Part shown: piece by piece, positions 43,617 through 53,262 of the stretch
Position numbering within the stretch: the stretch's first letter is position 1
Layout of the letters: every line of letters starts with the position of its first letter
Assembly (NCBI GenBank): GCA_963709395.1
Contig: CAVPWP010000020.1
Location: 62,001 to 126,000, forward strand
Source: CAVPWP01 sp963709395
GTDB taxonomy: Bacteria; Pseudomonadota; Alphaproteobacteria; Rhodobacterales; Rhodobacteraceae
Direction: 5' to 3'
Length of the DNA stretch: 64,000 nucleotides
Translations under genes and position numbers: made by a program
Notes under the pieces: model-generated
What the model saw: the letters and a program-made list of their open reading frames with translations, nothing else
Databases searched by the model: none
Told to the model about the DNA's origin: nothing

Positions 43617-44810
43617 GTGAACATCCATGAATACCAGGCGAAAGCCCTGCTTCGCGACTATGGCGCCCCAGTTTCGGACGGCCGCGTCGTTCTGAGAGCC
43701 GAAGAGGCCAAGACGGCCGCCGGGGAACTCGACGGGCCGCTCTGGGTCGTGAAGGCACAGATCCACGCAGGCGGTCGCGGCAAGGGCCACTTCAAGGAGA
43801 CCGACGCCGGCGACAAGGGTGGCGTGCGCCTGGCCCGGTCGGCCAGCGAGGCGGCGGAAGAAGCCAAGAAGATGCTGGGCCGAACCCTGATCACGCATCA
43901 GACCGGTCCGGCAGGCAAGCTGGTGAACCGCATCTACATCGAAGACGGCTCGGGCATCGAGACCGAGCTTTACCTCGCGCTCCTCGTCGACCGTCAGACC
44001 AGCCGCATCTCGTTCGTCTGCTCGACCGAAGGCGGCATGGACATCGAGGAAGTCGCCGCCGCGACGCCGGAGAAGATCCTGTCGTTCAGTGTCGACCCGG
44101 CCACCGGCTACCAGCCCTTCCACGGACGGCGCATTGCCTTCGACCTCGGCCTGACGGGCCAGCAGGTCAAGCAGTGCGTGAACCTGATGGGCATGCTCTA
44201 CAAGCTCTTCGTGGACAAGGACATGGAGATGCTCGAGATCAACCCGCTGATCGTGACCGACAAGGGCGATCTGAAATGCCTCGACGCCAAGATGGGCTTC
44301 GACGGCAACGCGGTCTACCGGCATTCCGACATCGCCGCCCTGCGCGACGAGACCGAGGAAGACCCCAAGGAACTCGCCGCCTCGAAGTACGACCTGAACT
44401 ACATCGCGCTCGACGGTGAAATCGGCTGCATGGTCAATGGCGCGGGCCTGGCCATGGCGACGATGGACATCATCAAGCTCTACGGGTCCGAGCCCGCCAA
44501 CTTCCTCGACGTGGGCGGCGGCGCCACCAAGGAGAAGGTGACCGAGGCGTTCAAGATCATCACCTCCGACCCCAACGTCAAAGGCATCCTCGTCAACATC
44601 TTCGGCGGCATCATGCGCTGCGACATCATCGCGGAGGGCGTGATCGCCGCCGTCAAGGACGTCGGACTCAAGGTGCCGCTGGTGGTCCGCCTCGAGGGCA
44701 CGAACGTCGAACAGGGCAAGGAGATCATCCGCACCTCCGGCCTCGACGTGATCGCCGCCGACAACCTTTCCGACGCGGCCGAGAAAATCGTGAAGGCGGT
44801 GAAGGGGTAG
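43617..44810 (+). CDS. sucC: succinate--CoA ligase (ADP-forming) subunit beta
   Basis: A 397-residue ATP-grasp subunit of succinyl-CoA synthetase, which conserves the thioester energy of succinyl-CoA as ATP. MNIHEYQAKALLRDYG starts from a GTG codon. WVVKAQIHAGGRGKGHFKE near 41 is the ATP-grasp loop. LEINPLIVT near 208 and GILVNIFGGIMRCD near 320 are conserved. First gene of the sucC-orf-sucD-sucA-sucB cluster, with the double palindrome upstream as likely operator. Confidence 0.97.
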   Translation: MNIHEYQAKALLRDYGAPVSDGRVVLRAEEAKTAAGELDGPLWVVKAQIHAGGRGKGHFKETDAGDKGGVRLARSASEAAEEAKKMLGRTLITHQTGPAGKLVNRIYIEDGSGIETELYLALLVDRQTSRISFVCSTEGGMDIEEVAAATPEKILSFSVDPATGYQPFHGRRIAFDLGLTGQQVKQCVNLMGMLYKLFVDKDMEMLEINPLIVTDKGDLKCLDAKMGFDGNAVYRHSDIAALRDETEEDPKELAASKYDLNYIALDGEIGCMVNGAGLAMATMDIIKLYGSEPANFLDVGGGATKEKVTEAFKIITSDPNVKGILVNIFGGIMRCDIIAEGVIAAVKDVGLKVPLVVRLEGTNVEQGKEIIRTSGLDVIAADNLSDAAEKIVKAVKG

Positions 44811-44824
44811 TAGGGTGCGCCGGA

Positions 44825-45389
44825 ATGCGAAATGTGGACACGGCCTCCACTACCGAAATCCGCGCCTCGCCGATCTGGGCCGAGGTGGGACTGTTGCTGT
44901 TCGGGTTGCCCTTCCTCTTCTTCGCCTGGCAGTTCGCTCAGATGGTCGGCCGTGTTATCGGCTTCGGCCGGCCGTTCGCCGATGCAGGCTTCGCGACATT
45001 CCTGATGGGCGGACTGGCGTTCATGTTCGGCGCGCTCGCCTTTGCGTGCCTGATCGAAGTGCGCCACGGACGCAGACCGGTCATCTTCATGTCGCCCGAA
45101 GGCTACCGCGACATCCGGCGCTCGCCCCGAACCATTCCGTGGTCCGAGGTCAAGCTGATCACCTACTGGAGCGGCCGCGGCGCCCATGTTCGAACTCGAC
45201 CTCAGCAAGTCTCTGACCGACGAGATCTTCGGCAAGCCGAGTTTCTGGCGCGCCCTGAAGGCGTTCGGCTACCTGGACGTCACGCCTGGCTTCACATCTC
45301 CGGCGGCCAATCTCGAAACGACGGCCCGCGACGTCGCGCAGACAGCGAAACAGTACCTCGCAGCCCATGGCGGGCCGAGGTCCAACTGA
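44825..45389 (+). CDS. two-span membrane protein of unknown function (frameshifted)
   Basis: The N-terminal frame gives MRNVDTASTTEIRASPIWAE, two hydrophobic segments (about 20-36 and 57-77) and a soluble part with MSPEGYRDIRRSPRTIPWSE, which recalls PH-like STM3941-family proteins. At 45183-45185 (CCC) the frame must shift by +1 to MFELDLSKSLTDEIFGKPSF and on to the stop at 45389. The corrected product has 187 residues. It lies between sucC and sucD, an unusual insertion into the suc operon, with ribosome-distance gaps of 14 and 25 bp on each side. The function is unknown, and STM3941-like is a tentative call. Confidence 0.65.
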
Positions 45390-45414
45390 ACTACTGAAAA
45401 CAGAAAGCGCTCTT

Positions 45415-46296
45415 ATGTCCGTACTCGTCGACAAGAACACCAGGGTCATCTGTCAGGGCTTCACCGGCTCTCAGGGCACCTTCCACTCGGAACAGGCGAT
45501 CGCCTATGGCACCAAGATGGTCGGCGGCGTCACCCCCGGCAAAGGCGGCCAGACCCATCTCGACCTGCCGGTCTTCAATTCGGTGCACGAGGCGAAGGCC
45601 GCGACCAAGGCGAACGCATCCGTGATCTATGTGCCGCCACCCTTCGCCGCGGACTCGATCCTCGAGGCGATCGACGCCGGGATGGAACTGATCGTCTGCA
45701 TCACCGAGGGCATTCCCGTGCTCGACATGATGAAGGTCAAGCGGGCGCTGATCGACTCTCCGTCCATCCTGATCGGCCCGAACTGCCCCGGCGTCATCAC
45801 GCCGGACGCCTGCAAGATCGGTATCATGCCGGGCCATATCCATCGCCGCGGGTCCGTGGGCGTCGTGTCGCGCTCGGGCACGCTCACCTACGAAGCCGTC
45901 AAGCAGACCACCGATGTGGGCCTGGGCCAGTCGACCTGCGTCGGCATCGGCGGCGACCCGATCAAGGGGACCGAGCATATCGACGTGCTGGAATGGTTCC
46001 TCGCGGACGACGAGACGCAGTCGATCATCATGATCGGCGAGATCGGCGGCTCGGCCGAAGAGGAAGCCGCCCAGTTCCTGGCCGATGAAAAGAAGCGCGG
46101 CCGGTGGAAACCGACCGCAGGCTTCATCGCCGGCCGCACCGCCCCTCCGGGCCGCCGCATGGGCCACGCGGGCGCCATCGTCGCGGGTGGAAAAGGCGAT
46201 GCGGACTCGAAGATCGAAGCGATGAAGGCCGCCGGTATCGTCGTGGCCGACAGCCCCGCCGGGCTGGGCGAGGCCGTCCTCAAGGCGATCGGCTGA
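45415..46296 (+). CDS. sucD: succinate--CoA ligase subunit alpha
   Basis: A 293-residue CoA-binding subunit of succinyl-CoA synthetase. VICQGFTGSQGTFHSEQAI near residue 12 is the CoA site. IGPNCPGVITP near 122 and the phospho-His loop GRTAPPGRRMGHAGAIV near 241 (His of MGHAG) are diagnostic. It pairs with SucC. It is followed by a hairpin with a T-run before sucA. Confidence 0.97.
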   Translation: MSVLVDKNTRVICQGFTGSQGTFHSEQAIAYGTKMVGGVTPGKGGQTHLDLPVFNSVHEAKAATKANASVIYVPPPFAADSILEAIDAGMELIVCITEGIPVLDMMKVKRALIDSPSILIGPNCPGVITPDACKIGIMPGHIHRRGSVGVVSRSGTLTYEAVKQTTDVGLGQSTCVGIGGDPIKGTEHIDVLEWFLADDETQSIIMIGEIGGSAEEEAAQFLADEKKRGRWKPTAGFIAGRTAPPGRRMGHAGAIVAGGKGDADSKIEAMKAAGIVVADSPAGLGEAVLKAIG

Positions 46297-46305
46297 AGAA
46301 ACGCG

Positions 46306-46337
46306 CCGCGCCCGGCCAAGGGCGCGGTTCTTCCTTT
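46306..46337 (+). terminator. terminator or attenuator between sucD and sucA
   Basis: CCGCGCCC and GGGCGCGG pair perfectly (8 bp, 6-nt loop), followed by TTCTTCCTTTT. It is a canonical intrinsic terminator inside a cluster that otherwise looks like one operon, and sucA starts 13 bp after it. Confidence 0.6.
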
Positions 46338-46349
46338 TAGGGCAAAGCC

Positions 46350-49307
46350 ATGACCGACCAATCCCCGAACGACCTCTTCCACGCCTCATCTTTCCTGCAG
46401 GGGCATAACGCGGAATACATCGAGCAGCTCTACGCCCGATACGCCACCGATCCGAATGCGGTGGACGAGGCGTGGCAGCAATTCTTCCGCAGTCTGGGAG
46501 ACACTGAAGTCGACGCCAAGCGCGAGGCGGCGGGACCGTCCTGGGCGCGGGCCGACTGGCCGCCGGTGCCCAACGACGAGATGACCGCAGCCCTGGACGG
46601 CCAGTGGGCCGAACCTGCGAAAGCCGCGGAGAAGATCAAGGCCAAGGCCGAAGAGAAGGGCGTCGCCGTCAGCGACGAGCAGGTCCGGCAGGCCGTGCTC
46701 GATTCCATCCGCGCGCTGATGCTCATCCGTGCCTACCGGATCCGGGGCCACCTGGCCGCCGACCTCGACCCGCTGGGAATGCGGGACGAAGCAGCACATC
46801 CCGAACTCGACCCCCGGTCCTATGGCTTCACCGAGGCCGACATGGACCGGCCGATCTTCATCGACAACGTGCTGGGCCTACAGCTTGCCTCGATGCGGCA
46901 GATCGTCGACATCGTGAAGCGCACCTACTGCGGCACCTTCGCGCTGCAGTACATGCACATCTCCGATCCCGAACAGGCCGCCTGGCTGAAAGAGCGGATC
47001 GAAGGCTATGGCAAGGAAATCGCTTTCACCCGCGAAGGCCGCCGCGCGATCCTGAACAAGCTGGTCGAGGCCGAGGGCTACGAGAAGTTCCTGCACGTCA
47101 AGTACATGGGCACCAAGCGCTTCGGCCTTGATGGCGGCGAGGCACTGATCCCGGCGATGGAACAGATCATCAAGCGCGGCGGCGCGCTGGGTGTGAAGGA
47201 GATCGTGATCGGCATGCCCCACCGCGGGCGTCTGTCGGTTCTCGCCAATGTGATGGGCAAGCCCTACCGCGCGATCTTCAACGAATTCCAGGGCGGCAGC
47301 TTCAAGCCCGAGGATGTCGACGGCTCGGGCGACGTGAAATATCATCTCGGCGCCTCGTCGGACCGCGAGTTCGACGGCAACCGGGTCCACCTCTCGCTGA
47401 CGGCGAACCCAAGCCACCTCGAGGCGGTGAACCCCGTGGTTCTGGGCAAGGCCCGCGCCAAGCAGGACCAGAACCACGACACGACGCGCACCTCGGTCCT
47501 GCCGATCCTTCTGCACGGCGACGCGGCCTTCGCAGGCCAGGGCGTGGTGGCCGAGTGCTTCGGCCTGTCGGGCCTGCGCGGCCACCGCACCGGCGGCACG
47601 ATCCACATCGTCGTGAACAACCAGATCGGGTTCACCACCGCGCCGCACTTCTCGCGCTCGTCGCCCTACCCGACCGACATCGCGCTGATGGTCGAGGCGC
47701 CGATCTTCCACGTCAACGGCGACGATCCGGAAGCCGTGGTGCACGCCGCCAAGGTCGCGACCGAGTTCCGGCAGAAGTTCCACAAGGACGTGGTGCTGGA
47801 CATCTTCTGCTACCGCCGCTTCGGTCACAACGAAGGCGACGAGCCGATGTTCACCAACCCGGTGATGTACAAGCGGATCAAGACCCACAAGACCACGCTT
47901 CAGATCTATACCGACCGCCTCGTGCGTGACGGCCTCATTCCCGAGGGCGAGATCGAGGACATGAAGACCGCCTTCCAGGCCCGCCTGAACGAAGAGTTCG
48001 AGGCCGGGAAGGACTACAAGCCCAACAAGGCCGACTGGCTGGATGGGCGCTGGTCGCATCTGGACCGCGAGGGGAACGAATACCAGCGCGGCAAGACCGC
48101 CATCTCGGAAGAGACGATGGCTCAGGTCGGCGCCGCCCTGTCCCGTGTGCCCCCGGGCTTCGAGCTGCACAAGACCGTGCAGCGGCTTCTGGAGACCCGA
48201 GGGCAGATGTTCGAAACCGGCACCGGCTTCGACTGGGCCACGGCCGAGGCGCTGGCGTTCGGATCGCTTCTGACCGAAGGCTACCCCGTGCGACTTTCCG
48301 GACAGGATTCCACCCGCGGCACCTTTTCGCAGCGCCATTCGGGCCTGATCGACCAGAACACCGAGGAACGCTACTACCCGGTCAACCACATCCGCGACGG
48401 ACAGGCGCAATACGATGTCATCGACTCGATGCTGTCCGAGTATGCCGTCCTCGGCTTCGAATACGGCTACAGCCTTGCGGAACCCAACGCGCTCACCCTG
48501 TGGGAGGCGCAGTTCGGGGACTTCGCGAATGGCGCGCAGATCATGTTCGACCAGTTCATCTCGTCGGGCGAACGCAAGTGGCTTCGCATGTCTGGCCTCG
48601 TGATGCTTCTGCCCCATGGCTACGAGGGCCAGGGCCCCGAGCATTCATCGGCCCGCCTCGAACGCTTTCTGCAAATGTCGGCCGAAGACAACTGGATCGT
48701 CGCGAACTGCACGACCCCCGCGAACTACTTCCACATCCTGCGGCGCCAGTTGCATCGCAGCTACCGCAAGCCGCTGGTCCTGATGACCCCCAAGTCGCTG
48801 CTGCGTCACAAGATGGCCGTGTCGGACGCCGCCGATTTCGTGAACGGATCCTCCTTCCACCGGGTCCTCTGGGACGACGCCGAAAAGGGGCATTCGGACA
48901 CCGTTCTCGCCCCGGACGACAAGATCCGGCGCGTGGTTCTCTGTTCGGGCAAGGTCTATTACGACCTGCTCGAGGAACGCGACGCGCGGGGGATCGACGA
49001 CATCTACCTGATGCGGATCGAGCAGTTCTATCCCTTCCCGGCGCTCAGCCTCGTGAAGGAACTCGAACGCTTCCCGAACGCCGACTTCGTCTGGTGCCAG
49101 GAAGAGCCCAAGAACCAGGGCGGCTGGACCTTCATGGAGCCGAACCTCGAATGGGTGCTGACGCGCATCGGCGCGAAACACAGCCGCGCCACCTATGCCG
49201 GCCGGGCCGCCGCCGCCTCGCCGGCCACGGGCCTTGCGTCGGCCCACAAGGCACAACAAGCAGCCCTCGTGAACGATGCGCTGACACTGGAAGGGAACCA
49301 GAAATGA
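46350..49307 (+). CDS. sucA: 2-oxoglutarate dehydrogenase E1 component
   Basis: A 985-residue thiamine-diphosphate enzyme that decarboxylates 2-oxoglutarate and passes the succinyl group to the lipoyl arm of SucB. The N-terminal segment SSFLQGHNAEYIEQLYARY and the ThDP region GMPHRGRLSVLANVMGKPYR near 290 are present. NNQIGFTT near 424 and RYYPVNHI near 672 are typical. GYEGQGPEHSSARLERFLQ near 755 is the OdhA C-terminal signature. Full length. It overlaps sucB by 4 bp (ATGA). Confidence 0.97.
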   Translation: MTDQSPNDLFHASSFLQGHNAEYIEQLYARYATDPNAVDEAWQQFFRSLGDTEVDAKREAAGPSWARADWPPVPNDEMTAALDGQWAEPAKAAEKIKAKAEEKGVAVSDEQVRQAVLDSIRALMLIRAYRIRGHLAADLDPLGMRDEAAHPELDPRSYGFTEADMDRPIFIDNVLGLQLASMRQIVDIVKRTYCGTFALQYMHISDPEQAAWLKERIEGYGKEIAFTREGRRAILNKLVEAEGYEKFLHVKYMGTKRFGLDGGEALIPAMEQIIKRGGALGVKEIVIGMPHRGRLSVLANVMGKPYRAIFNEFQGGSFKPEDVDGSGDVKYHLGASSDREFDGNRVHLSLTANPSHLEAVNPVVLGKARAKQDQNHDTTRTSVLPILLHGDAAFAGQGVVAECFGLSGLRGHRTGGTIHIVVNNQIGFTTAPHFSRSSPYPTDIALMVEAPIFHVNGDDPEAVVHAAKVATEFRQKFHKDVVLDIFCYRRFGHNEGDEPMFTNPVMYKRIKTHKTTLQIYTDRLVRDGLIPEGEIEDMKTAFQARLNEEFEAGKDYKPNKADWLDGRWSHLDREGNEYQRGKTAISEETMAQVGAALSRVPPGFELHKTVQRLLETRGQMFETGTGFDWATAEALAFGSLLTEGYPVRLSGQDSTRGTFSQRHSGLIDQNTEERYYPVNHIRDGQAQYDVIDSMLSEYAVLGFEYGYSLAEPNALTLWEAQFGDFANGAQIMFDQFISSGERKWLRMSGLVMLLPHGYEGQGPEHSSARLERFLQMSAEDNWIVANCTTPANYFHILRRQLHRSYRKPLVLMTPKSLLRHKMAVSDAADFVNGSSFHRVLWDDAEKGHSDTVLAPDDKIRRVVLCSGKVYYDLLEERDARGIDDIYLMRIEQFYPFPALSLVKELERFPNADFVWCQEEPKNQGGWTFMEPNLEWVLTRIGAKHSRATYAGRAAAASPATGLASAHKAQQAALVNDALTLEGNQK

Positions 49308-50860
49308 GTATCGAAGTCCGCGTCCCCACGCTGGGGGAAAGCGTCTCGGAAGCCACCGTCGCGACCTGGTTCAAGAAACCGGGCGATGCCGTTGCCGTCG
49401 ACGAAATGCTGTGCGAACTGGAAACCGACAAGGTGACGGTCGAAGTCCCCTCGCCCGCCGCCGGAACGCTGGGCGAGATCGTCGCCGCCGAAGGCGAGAC
49501 CGTGGGTGTCGACGCGCTTCTGGCGACGCTGGCGGAAGGCGACGCCGCCGCCCCCGCCGCGAAACCCGCCACCAAGGCCGAAAAGGCCACGTCCCCTGCT
49601 GCCTCGGATACCGCGTCGGACAAGGCGGGGCAGAGCGTCGACATCATGGTGCCCACACTGGGCGAAAGCGTGACCGAAGCCACGGTCTCGACCTGGTTCA
49701 AGAAGGTCGGCGACACCGTGGAGCAGGATGAAATGCTTTGCGAGCTGGAAACAGACAAGGTGTCGGTCGAAGTTCCCGCACCCAGCAGCGGCACACTTGC
49801 GGAAATCCTCGCCGCCGAGGGTGACACCGTCGAAGCCGGTGGAAAGCTGGGCCTGATTTCAGCCGGTGCGGCCGCGCCTGCCGCCGAGGCCCCGGCCGAA
49901 GGCGGGCTCGATACAGCCGCGCCCAAGGCTCCCAAAGCCGCCGATACCGGTAAGGGCGCCGCCGATGTGGAAAACGCCCCGTCGGCCACCAAGATGATGG
50001 CGGAAAAGGGCCTCTCCGCCGATCAGGTTCAGGGATCGGGCCGTGACGGCCGGATCATGAAGGAAGACGTGCAGAAGGCGCTTGCCACCGGCCCCAAGGC
50101 CGCCGCCGCCCCCGCGCCTGCGGCAGCCCCCCCGCGCGCTCCGGTCCCGGCCGAAGACGCCGCCCGCGAGGAACGGGTCAAGATGACCCGCCTGCGCCAG
50201 ACCATCGCCCGCCGCCTCAAGGACGCGCAGAACACCGCCGCGATGCTGACGACCTACAATGAGGTCGACATGTCAGCCACGATGGCGCTGCGCAGCGAAT
50301 ACAAGGACCTCTTCGAGAAGAAGCACGGCGTGAAGCTGGGCTTCATGTCCTTCTTCGTGAAGGCCTGCTGCCACGCGCTGAAGGAAGTGCCCGAGGTCAA
50401 CGCCGAGATCGACGGCACCGACGTGGTCTACAAGAACTTCGTCCACATGGGCGTGGCCGTGGGCACGCCCAACGGCCTTGTCGTGCCGGTCGTCCGCGAC
50501 GCCGACCAGATGAGCTTTGCCGCCATCGAGAAGAAGATCGCCGAACTCGGCATCCGCGCCCGTGACGGCAAGCTGTCGATGGCCGAGATGCAGGGCGGCA
50601 CCTTCACCATCTCGAACGGCGGCGTCTACGGCTCGCTCATGTCCTCGCCCATCCTCAACCCGCCGCAGTCGGGCATCCTCGGCATGCACAAGATCCAGGA
50701 CCGCCCGGTGGCGATCGGCGGCCAGGTGGTCATCCGCCCGATGATGTATCTCGCGCTCAGCTACGATCACCGCATCGTCGACGGCAAAGGTGCTGTGACG
50801 TTCCTCGTGCGCGTGAAAGAGGCGCTGGAGGATCCGCGGCGGTTGCTGATGGATTTGTGA
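49304..50860 (+). CDS. sucB: dihydrolipoyllysine-residue succinyltransferase (E2 of 2-oxoglutarate dehydrogenase)
   Basis: A 518-residue E2 core. It has two lipoyl domains: the first with lipoyl Lys in ETDKVTVEV near residue 44, the second in ETDKVSVEV near 149. Alanine/proline-rich linkers separate them. The E1/E3-binding domain is SATKMMAEKGLSADQVQGSG near 227. The catalytic domain carries SYDHRIVDGKGAV near 490 with active-site His and Asp. Two lipoyl domains are more than in E. coli SucB but seem usual in Rhodobacteraceae. Start overlaps sucA. Confidence 0.96.
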   Translation: MSIEVRVPTLGESVSEATVATWFKKPGDAVAVDEMLCELETDKVTVEVPSPAAGTLGEIVAAEGETVGVDALLATLAEGDAAAPAAKPATKAEKATSPAASDTASDKAGQSVDIMVPTLGESVTEATVSTWFKKVGDTVEQDEMLCELETDKVSVEVPAPSSGTLAEILAAEGDTVEAGGKLGLISAGAAAPAAEAPAEGGLDTAAPKAPKAADTGKGAADVENAPSATKMMAEKGLSADQVQGSGRDGRIMKEDVQKALATGPKAAAAPAPAAAPPRAPVPAEDAAREERVKMTRLRQTIARRLKDAQNTAAMLTTYNEVDMSATMALRSEYKDLFEKKHGVKLGFMSFFVKACCHALKEVPEVNAEIDGTDVVYKNFVHMGVAVGTPNGLVVPVVRDADQMSFAAIEKKIAELGIRARDGKLSMAEMQGGTFTISNGGVYGSLMSSPILNPPQSGILGMHKIQDRPVAIGGQVVIRPMMYLALSYDHRIVDGKGAVTFLVRVKEALEDPRRLLMDL

Positions 50861-51350
50861 GGGAGCTGGATGATCGCTCGAATATCCGCTGCGACACAAG
50901 GGATAGGATCGAAATGACGCTCGGAACTCGACGTACCTGATGAAGCATCTCGCTAATTCTTGCTGATCGTGCATAGTTCTTGCGCACCAAGATCGCGCTC
51001 GCGGATCGTGTCCAAAGGCATGCGCTGGGCGACTGAGCAGCCTTCGGGACTTTGCCGCCTGCGTCAATGGCCGTTGAGTACCCGAGCTAGCGCTTCAGCG
51101 AAGGTCGACTTCGAGCCACTACCTGTGATTGCTCAATACGAGCCTGCAATCGTGCTGTGTCGCTTGATGCAGCTTGCGGTCTACCGAAGTGGCAATGGCG
51201 CCATCTACGCACTGGGTCCGCCATCATGGTTCTGCAGCCCGCATTGCCTATGATCCCGGCCTGCACGTGGCAGGCTACTCCTGTCTGCGGTCTGGCGTGT
51301 TCTTGTGCGACTCGACGGGCTGAGTTCAATGATGCTTCTGCAGAGTAGCC
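50861..51350. other. 490-bp gap between sucB and the MAPEG gene, no gene seen
   Basis: No reading frame here has family features, a usable ribosome binding site or the codon bias of the neighbours. Base composition is lower in GC than the flanking genes. It looks like decayed DNA, possibly an old insertion, but I recognise no transposase fragment or terminal repeat. Confidence 0.4.
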
Positions 51351-51762
51351 ATGACCCCCGAACTCACCGCCCTCGCCCTTGCCGGTCTGCTTCAGGTCGT
51401 CCAGTACGCCCTGATGAGCGTGCCCGCCAATCTCGAACTCGGCGTCGCCAAGACCGCTCAGCCCGCGCGACCCCGACCGGCTGGGCAAGCCGCTGATCGA
51501 ACAGGTCAGCCCGAAGACTGGTCGGCTCTTCCGTGCGCTGAACAATCACTTCGAGGGGCTGATCCTCTTCACCCTCGCCGTGGTCGTGGTGACCCTTTCG
51601 GGCCAGGCCAGCGCCTTCACCGCGGCCTGCGCATGGGTTTATCTCGCGGCCCGGGTCCTCTACGTTCCGGCCTATTACTTCGGCCTGTCGCCCTGGCGGT
51701 CGCTGATCTGGGCCGTGGGCTTTCTCGCCACAACCCTCATGCTGGTCTCGGCGCTCGTTTGA
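51351..51762 (+). CDS. MAPEG family membrane protein (frameshifted)
   Basis: Small integral membrane protein of the MAPEG (eicosanoid and glutathione metabolism) superfamily. The first frame gives MTPELTALALAGLLQVVQYA and continues to AKTAQP. After a +1 shift within 51462-51469 the second frame gives RDPDRLGKPLIEQV, then FRALNNHFEGLILFTLAVV and CAWVYLAARVLYVPAYYFG, the MAPEG signature. Removing one base yields 136 residues and about four membrane spans, the family size. The role of bacterial MAPEG proteins of this type is unknown. It sits between sucB and lpdA. Confidence 0.8.
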
Positions 51763-51773
51763 TGCTTTTTCTC

Positions 51774-51822
51774 TTTCCGAAATACTCCGGGGGACGGCCG
51801 CAGGCCGGGGGCAGAGCCCCCA
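51774..51822. repeat. Rhodobacteraceae-type intergenic hairpin element, copy 1
   Basis: The stretch begins TTTCCGAAATACTCCGGGGG, then an inner inverted repeat (GGCCGCAGGCC), then GGGGGC-AGA-GCCCCC. Elements of this layout are scattered between genes in many Rhodobacteraceae. A second copy of the same design follows lpdA at 53263. Confidence 0.5.
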
Positions 51823-51860
51823 TCGCGCACCCCGACCCCAACGACTGAAAGGACAAGACC

Positions 51861-53249
51861 ATGGCCAGCTATGACGTCATCATCATCGGAAGCGGCCCCG
51901 GCGGCTATGTCTGCGCCATCCGCTGCGCCCAGCTGGGCCTCAAGACCGCCTGCGTCGAAGGCCGCGACACGCTGGGCGGCACCTGCCTGAACGTCGGCTG
52001 CATCCCCTCGAAGGCGCTCCTGCACGCCAGCCACATGCTGCACGAGGCCGAGCACAACTTCACCTCGATGGGCCTGATGGGCAAATCGCCCTCGGTCGAC
52101 TGGACCAAGATGCTGGCCTACAAGGACGATGTCATCGGCCAGAACACCAAGGGCATCGAGTTCCTCTTCAAGAAGAACAAGATCGACTGGCTCAAGGGCT
52201 GGGGCACCATCCCCGAGGCCGGCAAGGTCAAGGTCGGCGACGAGGTGCACGAGGCGAAACACATCGTCATCGCCACCGGGTCCGAAGCCGCGTCCCTGCC
52301 GGGCGTCGAGATCGACGAGAAGATCGTCGTCACCTCGACCGGCGCGCTCGAGCTGCCGAAGATCCCCAAGAAGATGGTGGTGATCGGCGCGGGCGTCATC
52401 GGCCTCGAAATGGGGTCGGTCTACGCCCGTCTCGGCACCGAGGTGACGGTGGTCGAATACCTCGACCATATCACGCCGGGCATGGACGCCGAGGTCTCGA
52501 AGACGTTCCAGCGGATGCTCAAGAAGCAGGGGCTCGACTTCATCCTCGGCGCCGCCGTCCAGAAGGTCGAGACGCTCAAGACCAAGGCGAAAGTCACCTA
52601 CAAGCTGCGCAAGGACGACAGCGAGGCGACGATCGACGCCGACGTCGTCCTGGTCGCCACCGGGCGCAAGCCCTATACCGACGGCCTTGGCCTCGACGCG
52701 GTCGGCGTCGAGATGTCGGACCGCGGGCAGGTCAAGACCGACGCCCACTGGGCGACGAACGTCAAGGGCATCTACGCCATCGGCGACTGCATCGCCGGCC
52801 CCATGCTGGCCCACAAGGCCGAGGACGAAGGCATGGCGCTGGCCGAAACCCTCGCCGGGCAGGCGGGCCATGTGAACTACGGCGTCATCCCCGGCGTGAT
52901 CTACACCCACCCCGAGGTCGCCAGCGTCGGCAAGACCGAGGAACAGCTCAAGGACGAAGGCCGCGCCTACAAGGTCGGCAAGTTCTCCTTCATGGGCAAC
53001 GGCCGCGCCAAGGCGGTCTTCGCCGGCGACGGGTTCGTCAAGATCCTGGCCGACAAGGACACCGACCGCATCCTGGGGGCCCATATCATCGGCCCGATGG
53101 CGGGCGATCTCATCCACGAGATCTGCGTCGCGATGGAATTCGGCGCCGCGGCCGAGGATCTGGCCCGCACCTGCCACGCCCACCCGACCTTCTCGGAAGC
53201 GGTGCGTGAGGCGGCGCTGGCCTGCGGCGACGGTCCGATCCACAGCTGA
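51861..53249 (+). CDS. lpdA: dihydrolipoyl dehydrogenase (E3)
   Basis: A 462-residue flavoprotein disulphide reductase that reoxidises the lipoyl arms of SucB. The FAD motif IIIGSGPGGYVCAIR is near residue 6. The redox Cys pair is in GGTCLNVGCIPSKALL near 38-53. The NAD motif VVIGAGVIGLEMGSVYARLG is near 173. The C-terminal catalytic His and Glu are in CHAHPTFSEAVREAAL near 437. Full length. As it is in the odh cluster it is most likely the E3 of 2-oxoglutarate dehydrogenase. It is flanked on both sides by intergenic repeats. Confidence 0.97.
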   Translation: MASYDVIIIGSGPGGYVCAIRCAQLGLKTACVEGRDTLGGTCLNVGCIPSKALLHASHMLHEAEHNFTSMGLMGKSPSVDWTKMLAYKDDVIGQNTKGIEFLFKKNKIDWLKGWGTIPEAGKVKVGDEVHEAKHIVIATGSEAASLPGVEIDEKIVVTSTGALELPKIPKKMVVIGAGVIGLEMGSVYARLGTEVTVVEYLDHITPGMDAEVSKTFQRMLKKQGLDFILGAAVQKVETLKTKAKVTYKLRKDDSEATIDADVVLVATGRKPYTDGLGLDAVGVEMSDRGQVKTDAHWATNVKGIYAIGDCIAGPMLAHKAEDEGMALAETLAGQAGHVNYGVIPGVIYTHPEVASVGKTEEQLKDEGRAYKVGKFSFMGNGRAKAVFAGDGFVKILADKDTDRILGAHIIGPMAGDLIHEICVAMEFGAAAEDLARTCHAHPTFSEAVREAALACGDGPIHS

Positions 53250-53262
53250 GCGGCGTCTTCCG

